Shown: positions 8,524 to 18,073, numbered from the stretch's first letter. The stretch is 63,513 nt of DNA from Sutterella sp. (GCF_030539355.1 NZ_JAUNSF010000007.1:1-63513), one strand, 5' to 3'. The notes: generated from the sequence alone by a model not told the origin. Numbers and translations are program-made.

Positions 8524-11118
8524 TCAGCAGCCGTGCGGGAGCAGCGCCTCGATGAGCTCCCCCTCGAGCGCGAGGAGCCGCGTGTCGTCGTGGAGCGCCT
8601 CGCCGTCGATCAGGAAGACGTCCTCGGCGCGCTCGCCGAGCGTGGCGATCTTCGCCGTCTGCAGGTTGACGCCGTACTTGGCGAGCACCTGGGAGATCGA
8701 GTAAAGGAGGCCGATGCGGTCGGTGCCGACCAGGTTCAGGATGAAGGCGCGGCCCGACTCGTCCGGGCCGATCTTCACGAAGGGCCGGGTGGGGAAGTGG
8801 CGCGAGCGTCTCGAGAACCTCGCCTGCGGCGCGGGCGGAAGGGGCTTCTCGGAGATGAGGCCCGCCGCGAGCTTCTCCTCCATCAGCGCGAGCTTCTCGC
8901 CCGTGTCGAAGCGGTTGAAGGAGTCGGTGACGAGGAAGGTGTCCAGAGCCCAGCCGTGGCGCGTCGTGTGCACGCGGGCGTCCACGACCGAGAGCGAGTT
9001 CTTGCCGAACCACGCGACGGCGCGCAGAAAGAGGTCCTTGCGGTCGGGAAGGTAGATGAGGAAGACGAGGCCGCCCATCATTTCGCTCCGCTTCACCCGC
9101 ACGACGGGCGCGTCGTCGAGCACATGGCCCGCGAGCATCTCGGCGTGCCAGGCGATCTCGTCCGAGGAGTGGCGCATGAAGTAGACGAGGTCGAGCTCCT
9201 TCCAGAGGCGCTCGCGCGCCTCGGGCGACACGCGGCCCGCGAGCTTCTCCGCGGCCTCGGCCTGGCGGCGGCGGATCACGTCGGTCACGGTGTCGGGGAG
9301 CGACCCGCCCGAGAGCCACTCGAGCGAGGCCTTGTAGAGCGTCTCGAGAAGCTGCGCCTTCCAGGGCGTCCAGACCTTGGGCGAGGTGGCGCGGATGTCG
9401 GCCACCGTGAGAAGGTAGAGGGCGTCGAGGCGTTCCTTCGTGCCGACGATCCTCGCGAAGCGCTCGACCACCTTCGGGTCCGAGATGTCCTCTTTCTGGG
9501 AAACGCGGCTCATCATGAGGTGCTCGAGGACGAGGAAGCAGATGAAGCTGCTGTCCTCCTCGGAGAGTCCGAAGCGCTCGCAGAAGATCCGCGCCTTCTC
9601 GGCGCCGATCGCCTCGTGGCCGCCCCCGAGGCCCTTGCCGATGTCGTGGAAGAGGCCCGCGATGAGAAGGCGCCACGAGCCGGGCAGAGCCGTCATGAGC
9701 TGTGTGCAGAGCGGATACTCGTGCGCGTGCTCGCTTCGGCGGAACTGGCAGAGGTTCTGCACGACGAGGATCGAGTGCTGGTCGACGGTGAAGATGTGGT
9801 AGAGGTCGTGCTGCATCTGCCCGACCACGTGCCGGAAGGCCGGCAGGAACCTGCCGAGGATCGCCCAGGCGTTCATCATCTTGAGCGCGTCGTCGGTGAA
9901 CTTGTCGAGCTGCAGGATGTCGAGGAAGACCTTCTGATTGACGGGGTTCTCGCGGTACGCGGGGCCGATCAAGGGCGTCGCGTGCCAGAGCGCACGCAGG
10001 AGCCTCGTGGAGAAGCGCGTGATCTCGGGGCGCCTCGCGAAGACGAGGAAGACGCGCAGGATCGCGTTCGTGTCCTTCTCGAAGATCTCCTCGTCGACGA
10101 TGTCCATCTCGTCGCCCAAGGCGAGGAACGCCGGGTCGATGCGCACGGGCGTCGCGCGCGAGTTGCCGCCGAAGAGGCGGTCGGAGATCGCCTGGAGCTG
10201 GATCACCGACATCTGCACCACGGACTTCGCGTTCCAGTAGTAGCGCTTCATGAGCGCCTCGGAGGCGCGCATCATGCCGGTGGCCTTGTAGCCGAGTCTT
10301 CCGGCGAGCGACTCCTGCACGTCAAAGAGCAGCCGGTTCTCGTCGCGCGAGGTGAGGAGGTGGAGCTCGATGCGCAGGTTCGAGAGGAACCTGAAGCACT
10401 GCTCGATCGTGTGCATCTCGCGCTCGGTGATGAGCTCGGCCTCGTGCATCTCCTCGACGCTCTCGGCGATGCCGGCGGCCTTCACGCACCAGAGGAAGGT
10501 CTGCAGGTCGCGCAGACCGCCCGGGCTTTCCTTCAGGTTGGGCTCGAGCGAGTAGGGCGTGCTCTCGTACTTCTGGTGACGGCGCTGCAGCTCGAGCATC
10601 TTGTCGCGGAAGAACGATCCCGCGTCGAGGCTCGCGAAGAAGTCGTCGCGCGCGTCGGCGTAGAGCTCTGCGCTCCCCCAGAGACGGCGGCTCTCGAGGT
10701 ACGTCGTGGCGATTGAGACGTCGGTGCCCGCCTCGCGGGTGTACTCGGTCCGCGTGCGCACGGCGGCGCCCACGGTGAGGCCGAGCTCCCAGAGCGCGGC
10801 GAGGAACCCGGAGAGCTTCTCGCCGAGCGCCCGGTCCTCGCCCGCCTCGTCGGTGAGCAGCACGAGAAGGTCGATGTCGGAGTGGGGAAAGAGTTCCCGG
10901 CGTCCGAACCCGCCCACCGCGGCGAGCGTGATGCGGTCCGGAGGCAGTTCGGCAAGCTCGCCGAGCGAGATGATCGCCTCGTCGAGCGCCGCGGCGTGCG
11001 CGCGCAGATACGCCTCGGAGTCACGGCGCTCCCGCCACTGCTGGGCGAGGCGCGCCCGCGCCTCGTGGAAGCGCTCCCGGACGGCGGTTACCTGCTGCGG
11101 GTCAAGATCCTGGGGCAT
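8524..11118 (-). CDS. glnD: Bifunctional uridylyltransferase/uridylyl-removing enzyme (nitrogen sensor)
   Basis: GlnD senses glutamine and adds or removes UMP on PII proteins. The 864-residue protein shows the expected order: nucleotidyltransferase (GGFGRRELFPHSDIDLL, residues 69-85), a central HD hydrolase domain (LFHDIGKGLGGGH) for UMP removal, and two C-terminal ACT domains that bind glutamine (DRKDLFLRAVAWFGKN and NLVGTDRIGLLYSISQVLAKYG). The ATG at 11118 is chosen because GAAGGAG lies 8 bases upstream; longer readings would overlap map. It follows map by 56 bases and is probably co-transcribed, an arrangement common in proteobacteria. Confidence 0.96.
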   Translation of the reverse strand: MPQDLDPQQVTAVRERFHEARARLAQQWRERRDSEAYLRAHAAALDEAIISLGELAELPPDRITLAAVGGFGRRELFPHSDIDLLVLLTDEAGEDRALGEKLSGFLAALWELGLTVGAAVRTRTEYTREAGTDVSIATTYLESRRLWGSAELYADARDDFFASLDAGSFFRDKMLELQRRHQKYESTPYSLEPNLKESPGGLRDLQTFLWCVKAAGIAESVEEMHEAELITEREMHTIEQCFRFLSNLRIELHLLTSRDENRLLFDVQESLAGRLGYKATGMMRASEALMKRYYWNAKSVVQMSVIQLQAISDRLFGGNSRATPVRIDPAFLALGDEMDIVDEEIFEKDTNAILRVFLVFARRPEITRFSTRLLRALWHATPLIGPAYRENPVNQKVFLDILQLDKFTDDALKMMNAWAILGRFLPAFRHVVGQMQHDLYHIFTVDQHSILVVQNLCQFRRSEHAHEYPLCTQLMTALPGSWRLLIAGLFHDIGKGLGGGHEAIGAEKARIFCERFGLSEEDSSFICFLVLEHLMMSRVSQKEDISDPKVVERFARIVGTKERLDALYLLTVADIRATSPKVWTPWKAQLLETLYKASLEWLSGGSLPDTVTDVIRRRQAEAAEKLAGRVSPEARERLWKELDLVYFMRHSSDEIAWHAEMLAGHVLDDAPVVRVKRSEMMGGLVFLIYLPDRKDLFLRAVAWFGKNSLSVVDARVHTTRHGWALDTFLVTDSFNRFDTGEKLALMEEKLAAGLISEKPLPPAPQARFSRRSRHFPTRPFVKIGPDESGRAFILNLVGTDRIGLLYSISQVLAKYGVNLQTAKIATLGERAEDVFLIDGEALHDDTRLLALEGELIEALLPHGC

Positions 11119-11174
11119 CGTCGTCGCTCCTTCGCGCGGGATGGTGGCGGGGAAAAGGGTTTCGGTGGAGAGGG

Positions 11175-12002
11175 TCAGAGGTTCTCGGGGAGCTTCCAGC
11201 CCTTCACGAAGTCGGGCGGGGCCTGCGTGCCCTTGCTCACCGTGAGGATGTCGTAGCCCGTCTCGGTGACGAGCACCATGTGCTCCCACTGCGCGGAGAG
11301 CGAGTGGTCCTTGGTGACGACGGTCCAGCCGTCGCCCAACATCGTCACGCCGTAGCGGCCGGCGTTCACCATGGGCTCGACCGTGAAGACCATGCCCGGA
11401 ACGAAGGTCGCCGTCGGGTGGCGGGTCGGGAAGTGGTTCACGTGCGGCTCCTCGTGGAAGCCCTTGCCGATGCCGTGGCCGCCGTAGTCGCGCACGACCG
11501 AGACGCCCATGCGGTCGGCGTAGGCCTGGCAGGCGACGCCGATGTCGTTGAAGCAGCCGCCCGGGCGAACAGCGTCGATGCCGGCCCACATCGTGCCGAA
11601 GGCCACGTCGACCATGCGCTTGCCCTGGATGGTGGGCTTGCCGACCACGAACATGCGCGAGGTGTCGCCGTGGTAGCCGTCCTTGATGCTCGTCACGTCA
11701 ATGTTGACGATGTCGCCCGCCTTGAGGATCTTGCGGTCGCTCGGGATGCCGTGGCAGACGACGTGGTTGATCGAGATGCAGGTGGTCGCGGGATAGGGCG
11801 TCATGCCCGGGGGGCAGTAGCCGAGGCAGGCCGGGATGCACTTCTGGACGTTGACGGTGTAGTCGTGCGCGAGGCGGTCGAGCTCGCCCGTGGAGACGCC
11901 GGGCTTGACGAAGGGCGTCAGATAGTCGAGCAGCTCGGCGGCGAGGCGGCCGGCGATGCGAAGGCCCGCGATGTCCTCGGGCGTCTTGATGGTGATGGCC
12001 AT
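11175..12002 (-). CDS. map: Type I methionine aminopeptidase
   Basis: Removes the initiator methionine from nascent proteins. The 275 residues keep all five metal ligands: Asp102, Asp113, His176, Glu209 and Glu240, in the motifs NIDVTS, HGDTSRMF, GGHGIGKGFHEEPH, TVEP and WEHMVLVTETG. The gene is first in a map-glnD pair. In many proteobacteria map lies divergent and directly beside rpsB; here four OB-fold genes have come between them. Confidence 0.96.
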   Translation of the reverse strand: MAITIKTPEDIAGLRIAGRLAAELLDYLTPFVKPGVSTGELDRLAHDYTVNVQKCIPACLGYCPPGMTPYPATTCISINHVVCHGIPSDRKILKAGDIVNIDVTSIKDGYHGDTSRMFVVGKPTIQGKRMVDVAFGTMWAGIDAVRPGGCFNDIGVACQAYADRMGVSVVRDYGGHGIGKGFHEEPHVNHFPTRHPTATFVPGMVFTVEPMVNAGRYGVTMLGDGWTVVTKDHSLSAQWEHMVLVTETGYDILTVSKGTQAPPDFVKGWKLPENL

Positions 12003-12267
12003 GATTTGCTGGTTTTTCCTGTAGGAATGCTGTCGGTCGGGCGGGTGCCGCGCGGGCCGGTATGAAGATGACCGGGCGGCGGGAGCGTGGATCTCCCGGG
12101 ATGAAGCGCGGGCTGACGCCCGGAATGCGGTCCGCGGGATTCTTGAGCCGCGGCCGTCTGATAGTGCGAGGGAATTTTAATCGCCATCGTGCATCGCTGA
12201 AGGCGACGCGCCGGAGGAGAAGAAGCGGGCGCCGCCGAACGGGACACGTGTGAAAGAAATTATTTCA

Positions 12268-12321
12268 CTAAGTTTGGACTAACGAATTTCTCATGCTTCA
12301 CTAATTTTCCGTCCTTAATCT
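12268..12321 (+). promoter_or_regulatory. Four-part 11-bp direct-repeat promoter, copy 1
   Basis: CTAAG (12268), CTAAC (12279), CTCAT (12290) and CTAAT (12301) lie on an exact 11-bp period. A -10-like TAATCT starts at 12316, 15 bases after the last repeat start. This is one helical turn per unit, as for OmpR/PhoB-family response regulators bound in tandem next to the -35 position. The same element recurs before the third and fourth OB-fold genes. The rest of the 456-base gap between map and the first OB-fold gene shows no gene. Confidence 0.75.
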
Positions 12322-12458
12322 GTGAACCATCAGGAAACGGCAGGACGCCCCGGAAACACCGGGGATGTCCGGGATCCGGGAAAGCCTCCCGTGATTCTCA
12401 GGGCCGCCACCGACCACGCAATGAGGAGGTCCAGGACGGACCTCCGGAGGAAAAGACC

Positions 12459-12869
12459 ATGACCCGCAACTCGATCCGCCTCGCTTCCCTCGCCGCGATC
12501 GCCGCGCTCGCCATCGCCGCCGCCCCCGCTGCGCAGGCCTCCGGCCCCCACGGCTTCGAACACCCGCATGCGGCTCCCCACGCCGCCGCGCCCCAGGGCT
12601 TCGCCCACAGCGGCCCCGTCTCGGTCGACTGGGTGCTGAGGAACGGCTCCGACGATCAGCACGTGACGCTGCGCGGCCGCTTCACCGAGCACATCCGCGG
12701 CGACAAGTACGAGTTCGTTGACGAAGCCGGCCACGGCATCACCGCCGAGCTCGACGACGACCGCAACTGGTCGATGATCCGCCGCGGCGCCCCGGTCGAG
12801 ATCCGCGCCGAAATCGACCGTGACTGGAACCGCACCTCGCTCGACGTTATCTCGGCCCGCCCGCTCTGA
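12459..12869 (+). CDS. Secreted YgiW/BOF-family OB-fold protein, paralogue 1
   Basis: 136 residues: Sec signal peptide ending AAPAAQA|SG, a short His/Pro/Ala-rich linker, then a bacterial OB-fold (BOF) domain. Its core is VDWVLRNGSDDQHVTLRGRF, a conserved RGDKYEFVDE turn, GITAELDDDR, and the closing VEIRAEIDRDWNRTSLDVIS. YgiW/YdeI/VisP relatives are periplasmic stress-tolerance proteins; the ligand is not known from sequence. GGAGGAAAAG precedes the ATG. It probably forms a transcript with paralogue 2 (88-base gap containing a GGGCGGC/GCCGCCC hairpin at 12897-12925) driven by the repeat promoter at 12268-12321. Confidence 0.85.
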   Translation: MTRNSIRLASLAAIAALAIAAAPAAQASGPHGFEHPHAAPHAAAPQGFAHSGPVSVDWVLRNGSDDQHVTLRGRFTEHIRGDKYEFVDEAGHGITAELDDDRNWSMIRRGAPVEIRAEIDRDWNRTSLDVISARPL

Positions 12870-12957
12870 CCTCGGACGAACCCCCGGACACTCTCAGGGC
12901 GGCGCTCAAAGAGAACAGGCCGCCCGCCGAAAACAGAATTCCTGAAAGGAGAAAACC

Positions 12958-13404
12958 ATGAACCGCAACTCGATCCGCCTCGCCGCCCTTGCCTCGATCG
13001 CCGCCCTCGCGCTCGCCGCGATGCCCGCCGCCCAGGCCGCCGGTCCCCAGGGCTTCAACGGCCCGCAGGCCGCCCCGCACGCCCCGGCCGCCTCCGGCCC
13101 GCAGGGCTTCGGCCACGACGGTCCCGTCACGGTCGCCTGGGTGAAGGATAAGGGCACGGACGATCAGGTGGTCACCCTCCGCGGCCGCTTCACCGAGCAC
13201 CTGCGCGGCGAGAAGTACACGTTCGTCGATGAGCAGGGCGGCTCGATCACCGCCGAGCTCGACAACGACCGCGACTGGTCGATGATCCAGCGCGGCGCCC
13301 CGGTGGAGATCCGCGCCGAGATCGACCGCGACTTCACGGGCACGACGCTCGACGTCCGCTCCGCCCGTCCGCTTCAGGGCCGCGAGCCCCAGCCGAGGAA
13401 GTGA
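12958..13404 (+). CDS. Secreted YgiW/BOF-family OB-fold protein, paralogue 2
   Basis: 148 residues with a signal peptide (cleavage after AAQA) nearly identical to that of paralogue 1, and the same BOF core: VAWVKDKGTDDQVVTLRGRF, RGEKYTFVDEQGGSITAELD, VEIRAEIDRDFTGTTLDVRS. It has a short extra tail, LQGREPQPRK. The ATG is preceded by GAAAGGAG. Unlike the other three copies it has no 11-bp repeat element of its own, so it should depend on the promoter of paralogue 1. Function in envelope stress tolerance is inferred from the family. Confidence 0.85.
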   Translation: MNRNSIRLAALASIAALALAAMPAAQAAGPQGFNGPQAAPHAPAASGPQGFGHDGPVTVAWVKDKGTDDQVVTLRGRFTEHLRGEKYTFVDEQGGSITAELDNDRDWSMIQRGAPVEIRAEIDRDFTGTTLDVRSARPLQGREPQPRK

Positions 13405-13439
13405 TTTCCTCCGAAGGCTGATCATCTGAAACGATCACG

Positions 13440-13474
13440 CGCCCCGCGTGCTTCCCCCGGGAAGCCGCGGGGCG
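13440..13474 (+). terminator. Strong hairpin after OB-fold paralogue 2
   Basis: CGCCCCGCG and CGCGGGGCG continue inward as GCTTCC/GGAAGC with one bulged T. There is little T-run on the plus strand. It separates the first two OB-fold genes from the promoter of the third. Confidence 0.55.
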
Positions 13475-13507
13475 AAGTTCGTCCGCGGCGGACGAATCCG
13501 TTTTCTC

Positions 13508-13561
13508 CTAAGCCATCGCTAACCGATTGCTCATTTTTTTCTAATCCTCGGCCTCTAAAGT
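13508..13561 (+). promoter_or_regulatory. Four-part 11-bp direct-repeat promoter, copy 2
   Basis: CTAAG (13508), CTAAC (13519), CTCAT (13530) and CTAAT (13541), again exactly 11 bp apart. TAAAGT begins at 13556, the same 15-base offset as copy 1. The sequences between the repeats differ from copy 1, so the conserved pentamers look like selected contacts and not recent duplication alone. Confidence 0.78.
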
Positions 13562-13696
13562 AAGCATCACAGAAGAGAACCCAGGGCCGCGGTCAGGACC
13601 CCAGACCAGGACCGGCGCTCCGGGGAGAACCAGTTTTTGACAAGTGAACGCGCCGTCCGGACCAGAGGGACGGCCGACGTTCCGGAGGACCAGACC

Positions 13697-14113
13697 ATGA
13701 CACGCAATTCGATCCGCCTCGCCGCCCTTGCCTCGATCGCCGCGCTCTCGCTCGCCGCCATGCCGGCCGCCCAGGCCGGCGGCCCCCAGGGCTTTGAGAT
13801 GCATCACCCCGAGGCGCATGCCCGTGCGCCGCAGGGCTTCGGCCACGGCCAGCTCGTCACGGTCGACTGGGTGCTGAAGAACGGCTCCGACGATCAGATG
13901 GTGACGCTGCGCGGCCGCTTCACCGAGCACATCCGCGGCGACAAGTACGAGTTCGTCGACGAGCAGGGCAACGGCATCACCGCCGAGCTTGACCACGACC
14001 GCGACTGGTCGATGGTTCACCGCGGCGCCCTCGTGGAGATCTCAGCCGAGATCGACCGCGACTGGAACCGCACCGAGCTCGACGTCCGCTCCGCCCGCCC
14101 GCTCGGCAAGTGA
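13697..14113 (+). CDS. Secreted YgiW/BOF-family OB-fold protein, paralogue 3
   Basis: 138 residues. The ATG at 13697 is used because GGAGGA lies about 8 bases upstream and the protein then begins MTRNSIRLAA like paralogues 1 and 2; an upstream in-frame ATG at 13637 would bury the signal peptide. Signal peptide to AAQA, then a His-rich linker (MHHPEAHA) and the BOF core VDWVLKNGSDDQMVTLRGRF, RGDKYEFVDEQGNGITAELD, IDRDWNRTELDVRS. The core is closest to paralogue 1. It stands as its own unit, with a repeat promoter before and a terminator after. Confidence 0.85.
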   Translation: MTRNSIRLAALASIAALSLAAMPAAQAGGPQGFEMHHPEAHARAPQGFGHGQLVTVDWVLKNGSDDQMVTLRGRFTEHIRGDKYEFVDEQGNGITAELDHDRDWSMVHRGALVEISAEIDRDWNRTELDVRSARPLGK

Positions 14114-14166
14114 CGACCGGCAGGGACGCTTCCCGCAGGCGTCCCGCCCTGAAGGAACCTCAAGGG

Positions 14167-14204
14167 AACCGCCTTCGCAGCGAACACCGCCGCGGGCGGT
14201 TTTC
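14167..14204 (+). terminator. Intrinsic terminator after OB-fold paralogue 3
   Basis: AACCGCC and GGCGGTT arms, with a loop rich in GC, are followed by TTTTC. It isolates paralogue 3 from the next repeat promoter. Confidence 0.65.
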
Positions 14205-14242
14205 TGCTTCTCCGGGGGCCGGCGGTTACGGAGAGTGACGCA

Positions 14243-14296
14243 CTAAGCCTTTGCTAACCTGCGGCTCACCTCTCTCTAATTCAAGGTCCGTAAAGT
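14243..14296 (+). promoter_or_regulatory. Four-part 11-bp direct-repeat promoter, copy 3
   Basis: CTAAG (14243), CTAAC (14254), CTCAC (14265) and CTAAT (14276) at exact 11-bp steps, with TAAAGT at 14291, once more 15 bases after the last repeat start. All four pentamers match copy 2 except the last base of the third. Confidence 0.78.
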
Positions 14297-14374
14297 GCGT
14301 CTCAAGGAGGAAGAGAAATCCTCCGGAACCGACTCTTCCGGCTCCGACGCCGGAATCTTTGAGGAGACAAGACC

Positions 14375-14851
14375 ATGACACGCATCAAGCTTCATCTCGC
14401 AGCACTCGCCTCCGTCGCCGCGCTCGCCATGGCCGCGATCCCCGCCGCCCAGGCGGCAGGTCCCCAGGGATTCGGCGGGCCCGCCCCCGCTCCCGCGCCG
14501 CACGCGAAGGCCCACCAGGACCAGAGCCCGATCGTCACCGCCGACTGGGTGAAGCGCCACGGCCGCGACGACATGCACGTGACGCTGCGCGGGCGCTTTG
14601 ACAAGCAACTGCGCGGCGAGAAGTACCTCTTCGTCGATGAGGGCGGCGGCTCGATCACCGCCGAGCTCGACCACGACCGCGACTGGTCGCACTTCCGCCG
14701 CGGCGAGCGCGTGGAGATCCGCGCCGAGATCGACCGCGGCAAGCGCGGTGTCGAACTCGACGTGAAGTCGGTCCGCCCGCTCCAGGCCGCGCCGAAGCCG
14801 GCCCCGAAGCCTGCTCCGAAGCCCGCGCCTCAGCCGGGGCCGCGCCACTGA
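14375..14851 (+). CDS. Secreted YgiW/BOF-family OB-fold protein, paralogue 4
   Basis: 158 residues, the most divergent copy. Signal peptide ends AAQA|AG; the BOF core is ADWVKRHGRDDMHVTLRGRF, RGEKYLFVDEGGGSITAELD, VEIRAEIDRGKRGVELDVKS. A C-terminal tail of KPAP repeats (four units) follows the domain. Such Lys-Pro tails often act as extended spacers or contact cell-wall or membrane anions; that is inference. GAGGAGACAAG precedes the ATG. It has its own 11-bp repeat promoter and is the last of the array before rpsB. Confidence 0.85.
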   Translation: MTRIKLHLAALASVAALAMAAIPAAQAAGPQGFGGPAPAPAPHAKAHQDQSPIVTADWVKRHGRDDMHVTLRGRFDKQLRGEKYLFVDEGGGSITAELDHDRDWSHFRRGERVEIRAEIDRGKRGVELDVKSVRPLQAAPKPAPKPAPKPAPQPGPRH

Positions 14852-14875
14852 GGCCAAGAAAAATCGCTCCTGCAG

Positions 14876-14904
14876 TTGAAATAAACCGGGAGCCTGTCTA
14901 AAAT
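14876..14904 (+). promoter_or_regulatory. Sigma-70 promoter for rpsB
   Basis: TTGAAA (14876-14881) and TAAAAT (14899-14904) are separated by exactly 17 bases. Transcription from about 14911 would give a leader of roughly 170 bases, similar in length to the S2-autoregulated rpsB leader of enterobacteria. The leader starts with a hairpin, TCCGGCC/GGCCGGA (14916-14942). Autoregulation here is inference. Confidence 0.7.
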
Positions 14905-15080
14905 CTCATCTTTCGTCCGGCCTGGGGTCCCCTCGGGCCGGATTCTTTCCGCCCGGAGTCCATGGTCGGCCCGGGTATGTACATTGCGCGCGGCCTGCAC
15001 CCGAGGTGCCGTTGATTCGAACTAAGAAGAATCGGTTCCTGCAGACTGTGTCAGACTGACAAAACCTTGGAGATATTCAA

Positions 15081-15848
15081 ATGGTCAGCATGCGTGAAAT
15101 GCTCGAAGCGGGTTGCCACTTCGGTCATCAGACCCGTTTCTGGAACCCGAAGATGGCTCAGTACATCTTCGGCGCCCGCAACAAGATTCACATCATCAAC
15201 CTCGAGAAGACGGTTGTGATGTTCGACGAGGCCTGCAAGTTCGCCCGTCAGCTCTCGAGCCAGGGCGGCCGCATCCTTTTCGTTGACACCAAGCGCGGCG
15301 GTCGCGAGATCATCGCTGAAGAGGCGCAGCGCGCCGGCTGCGGCTGGGTTGACCAGCGCTGGCTCGGCGGCACGCTGACCAACTTCAAGACGGTCCGCGG
15401 CACGATCAAGCGCCTCAAGGAAATGGAAGCCCAGCTTGAGGACGGCACCGCCGCCAAGCTCACGAAGAAGGAAGCCCTCGACTTCCAGCGCTCCGTTGAG
15501 AAGCTCAACAAGTCGATCGGCGGCATCAAGGACCTCAACGCCCTTCCGGACGCCCTCTTCATCGTCGACGTCGGCTATCACAAGATCGCCATCCAGGAAG
15601 CCAACAAGCTCGGCATCCCCGTCATCGGCGTTGTCGATACGAACGGCTCCCCCGAGGGTGTTGACTACGTCATCCCGGGCAACGATGACTCCTCCAAGGC
15701 CGTCCAGATCTACGCCTCCGGCATCGCCGACGCCGTGATCGCCGGCCGCGCTGACTCGGCCACGTCCGCCGAGGAAGCCGCCGCCGCCACCGACGAGGAG
15801 TTCGTCGAGGTCGCCGAGGAAGCCCCCGAGGCCACCCCGGCCGCCTGA
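15081..15848 (+). CDS. rpsB: 30S ribosomal protein S2
   Basis: 255-residue S2 protein of the small subunit head. Start [27 protein letters not shown] N terminus and the signatures [30 protein letters not shown] and [11 protein letters not shown] are diagnostic. The C terminus carries an acidic Ala/Glu-rich tail (from about residue 232) longer than in E. coli. It heads the conserved rpsB-tsf-pyrH-frr series. Confidence 0.98.
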   Translation: MVSMREMLEAGCHFGHQTRFWNPKMAQYIFGARNKIHIINLEKTVVMFDEACKFARQLSSQGGRILFVDTKRGGREIIAEEAQRAGCGWVDQRWLGGTLTNFKTVRGTIKRLKEMEAQLEDGTAAKLTKKEALDFQRSVEKLNKSIGGIKDLNALPDALFIVDVGYHKIAIQEANKLGIPVIGVVDTNGSPEGVDYVIPGNDDSSKAVQIYASGIADAVIAGRADSATSAEEAAAATDEEFVEVAEEAPEATPAA

Positions 15849-15950
15849 TCAGTCAACTGATCTGAAGGCCCCTGCCGGCACGAGCCGCCCGCAGCCGTTC
15901 AGTCCGAACACATCCGCGGCGCTGGCCTGTCTGACCGGCCGAAGGCAGAA

Positions 15951-15976
15951 AGGGGCCCCTCAGGGGCCCCTTTTTC
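15951..15976 (+). terminator. Terminator or attenuator between rpsB and tsf
   Basis: AGGGGCCCC and GGGGCCCCT form a 9-bp stem with a short loop followed by TTTTTC. It lies within the normally co-transcribed rpsB-tsf pair and would set the S2 to EF-Ts ratio, as an equivalent hairpin does in E. coli. Confidence 0.8.
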
Positions 15977-16028
15977 TATAGAATCCACCCGAATTTTTTT
16001 TCCGTTCCTCTGATTGGAGTTAAAGAAC

Positions 16029-16913
<885 letters not shown>

Positions 16914-16960
16914 TTTCTCAGCAGCGGCCGCTCAGGCCGCCTGAAGAAGCTTGCTTCGAT

Positions 16961-17002
16961 AAACGCTCTCCGGGAGGAATTCCCCCGGGGAGCGTTTTTT
17001 TC
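16961..17002 (+). terminator. Intrinsic terminator after tsf
   Basis: AAACGCTCTCCGGG pairs with CCCGGGGAGCGTTT (one mismatch) and is followed by a T-run to 17001. It ends the rpsB-tsf transcript. Confidence 0.85.
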
Positions 17003-17275
17003 GGGCCTGATGCATCCACGCGTCAGCGTCATCCCGTTTCACGCTCTTCCCTGTCATTCGGACACTAGGGATTTTTGCTGAGGCCGCGTATAATCCCGCT
17101 CCGAGCCTGCGACACGGCCCGGACGGATCCGATGGACAAGCACCTGATTCTCCCGGGACGCGGCGCACATCCCGCCTGCGCGGACCGGTCACCGGCCGCC
17201 AGCGGCGGGCCAGACAGTCAATCTTTGCCGGCTTGAGGGTGCGGATGCCCGCGGCCGGAATGGGGAGCAGGAAAC
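17003..17275 (+). promoter_or_regulatory. Gap before pyrH with a TATAAT box
   Basis: The 362-base gap between tsf and pyrH holds the tsf terminator and a consensus -10, TATAAT at 17089-17094. No good -35 lies 16-18 bases upstream, so the promoter call rests on the -10 alone. The leader would be about 175 bases. No gene is visible. Confidence 0.4.
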
Positions 17276-18007
17276 ATGGATACCGAAGAGCAGCCCAAGG
17301 CCATTTACAAGCGCATTCTTCTCAAACTCTCCGGCGAGGCCCTGATGGGCGACGACGCCTTCGGCATCAACCGCTCCGTGCTTCAGCACATGATCGAGGA
17401 GATCCGCACCGCGCTTGAACTCGGCGTGCAGATCGGCATCGTGGTGGGCGGCGGCAACATCTTCCGCGGCGTCGCGCTCGGCGCCACCGGCATGGACCGC
17501 GCCACGGGCGACTACATGGGCATGCTCGCCACGGTGATGAACGCCATGGCGCTCCAGGACTGCTGCCGCAACAACGGCATCGAGGCCCGCGTCCAGTCCG
17601 CGCTCAACATCGAGCAGGTCGCCGAGCCCTACATCCGCGGCAAGGCCCTGCGCCACCTGCGCCTCGGCCGCGTCGTGATCTTCGCGGCCGGCACGGGCAA
17701 CCCCTTCATGACGACCGACACGACGGCGGCGCTGCGCGGCGCCGAGGTGGGCGCCGACATCGTGCTGAAGGCCACCAAGGTCGACGGCATCTACACGGCC
17801 GACCCGAAGAAGGATCCGACTGCCACGATGTTCGATGACATCACGTTCGACCAGGCGCTCCGCACGAACCTCAAGGTGATGGACGCCACGGCCTTCGCGC
17901 TCTGCCGCGAGCAGGGTCTGCCGATCAAGGTCTTCAACATCAACAAGAAGGGCGCCCTGCGCCGCGTGCTCCTCGGCGAAAAGGAAGGCACGCTCGTTCA
18001 TAGCTAA
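17276..18007 (+). CDS. pyrH: UMP kinase
   Basis: Phosphorylates UMP to UDP in pyrimidine synthesis. 243 residues, typical of bacterial UMP kinase of the amino-acid-kinase fold. Signatures are [15 protein letters not shown] at the N terminus, [21 protein letters not shown] and the [17 protein letters not shown] substrate/ATP segment. GGGGAGC precedes the ATG. It sits in its conserved position between tsf and frr. Confidence 0.98.
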   Translation: MDTEEQPKAIYKRILLKLSGEALMGDDAFGINRSVLQHMIEEIRTALELGVQIGIVVGGGNIFRGVALGATGMDRATGDYMGMLATVMNAMALQDCCRNNGIEARVQSALNIEQVAEPYIRGKALRHLRLGRVVIFAAGTGNPFMTTDTTAALRGAEVGADIVLKATKVDGIYTADPKKDPTATMFDDITFDQALRTNLKVMDATAFALCREQGLPIKVFNINKKGALRRVLLGEKEGTLVHS

Positions 18008-18041
18008 ACCCGCAAGTTTGCTAAACTTCCAGTTTGCACTC

Positions 18042-18073
18042 CGGGCCGGAAGGTGCGCCTTTCGGCCCGTTTT
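18042..18073 (+). terminator. Terminator or attenuator between pyrH and frr
   Basis: GGGCCGGAAGG and CCTTTCGGCCC form an 11-bp stem with one G-U pair and a four-base loop, followed by GTTTTC. Confidence 0.65.

Noticed and set aside
11119..11589. N-terminal extension of glnD by 157 codons
   Set aside because: The extension overlaps the 3' end of map in another frame and lacks homology; the ATG at 11118 has a good ribosome site.
12870..12957. A repeat promoter before OB-fold paralogue 2
   Set aside because: The 88-base gap has no CTAAx pentamers on an 11-bp period; only a hairpin is present.
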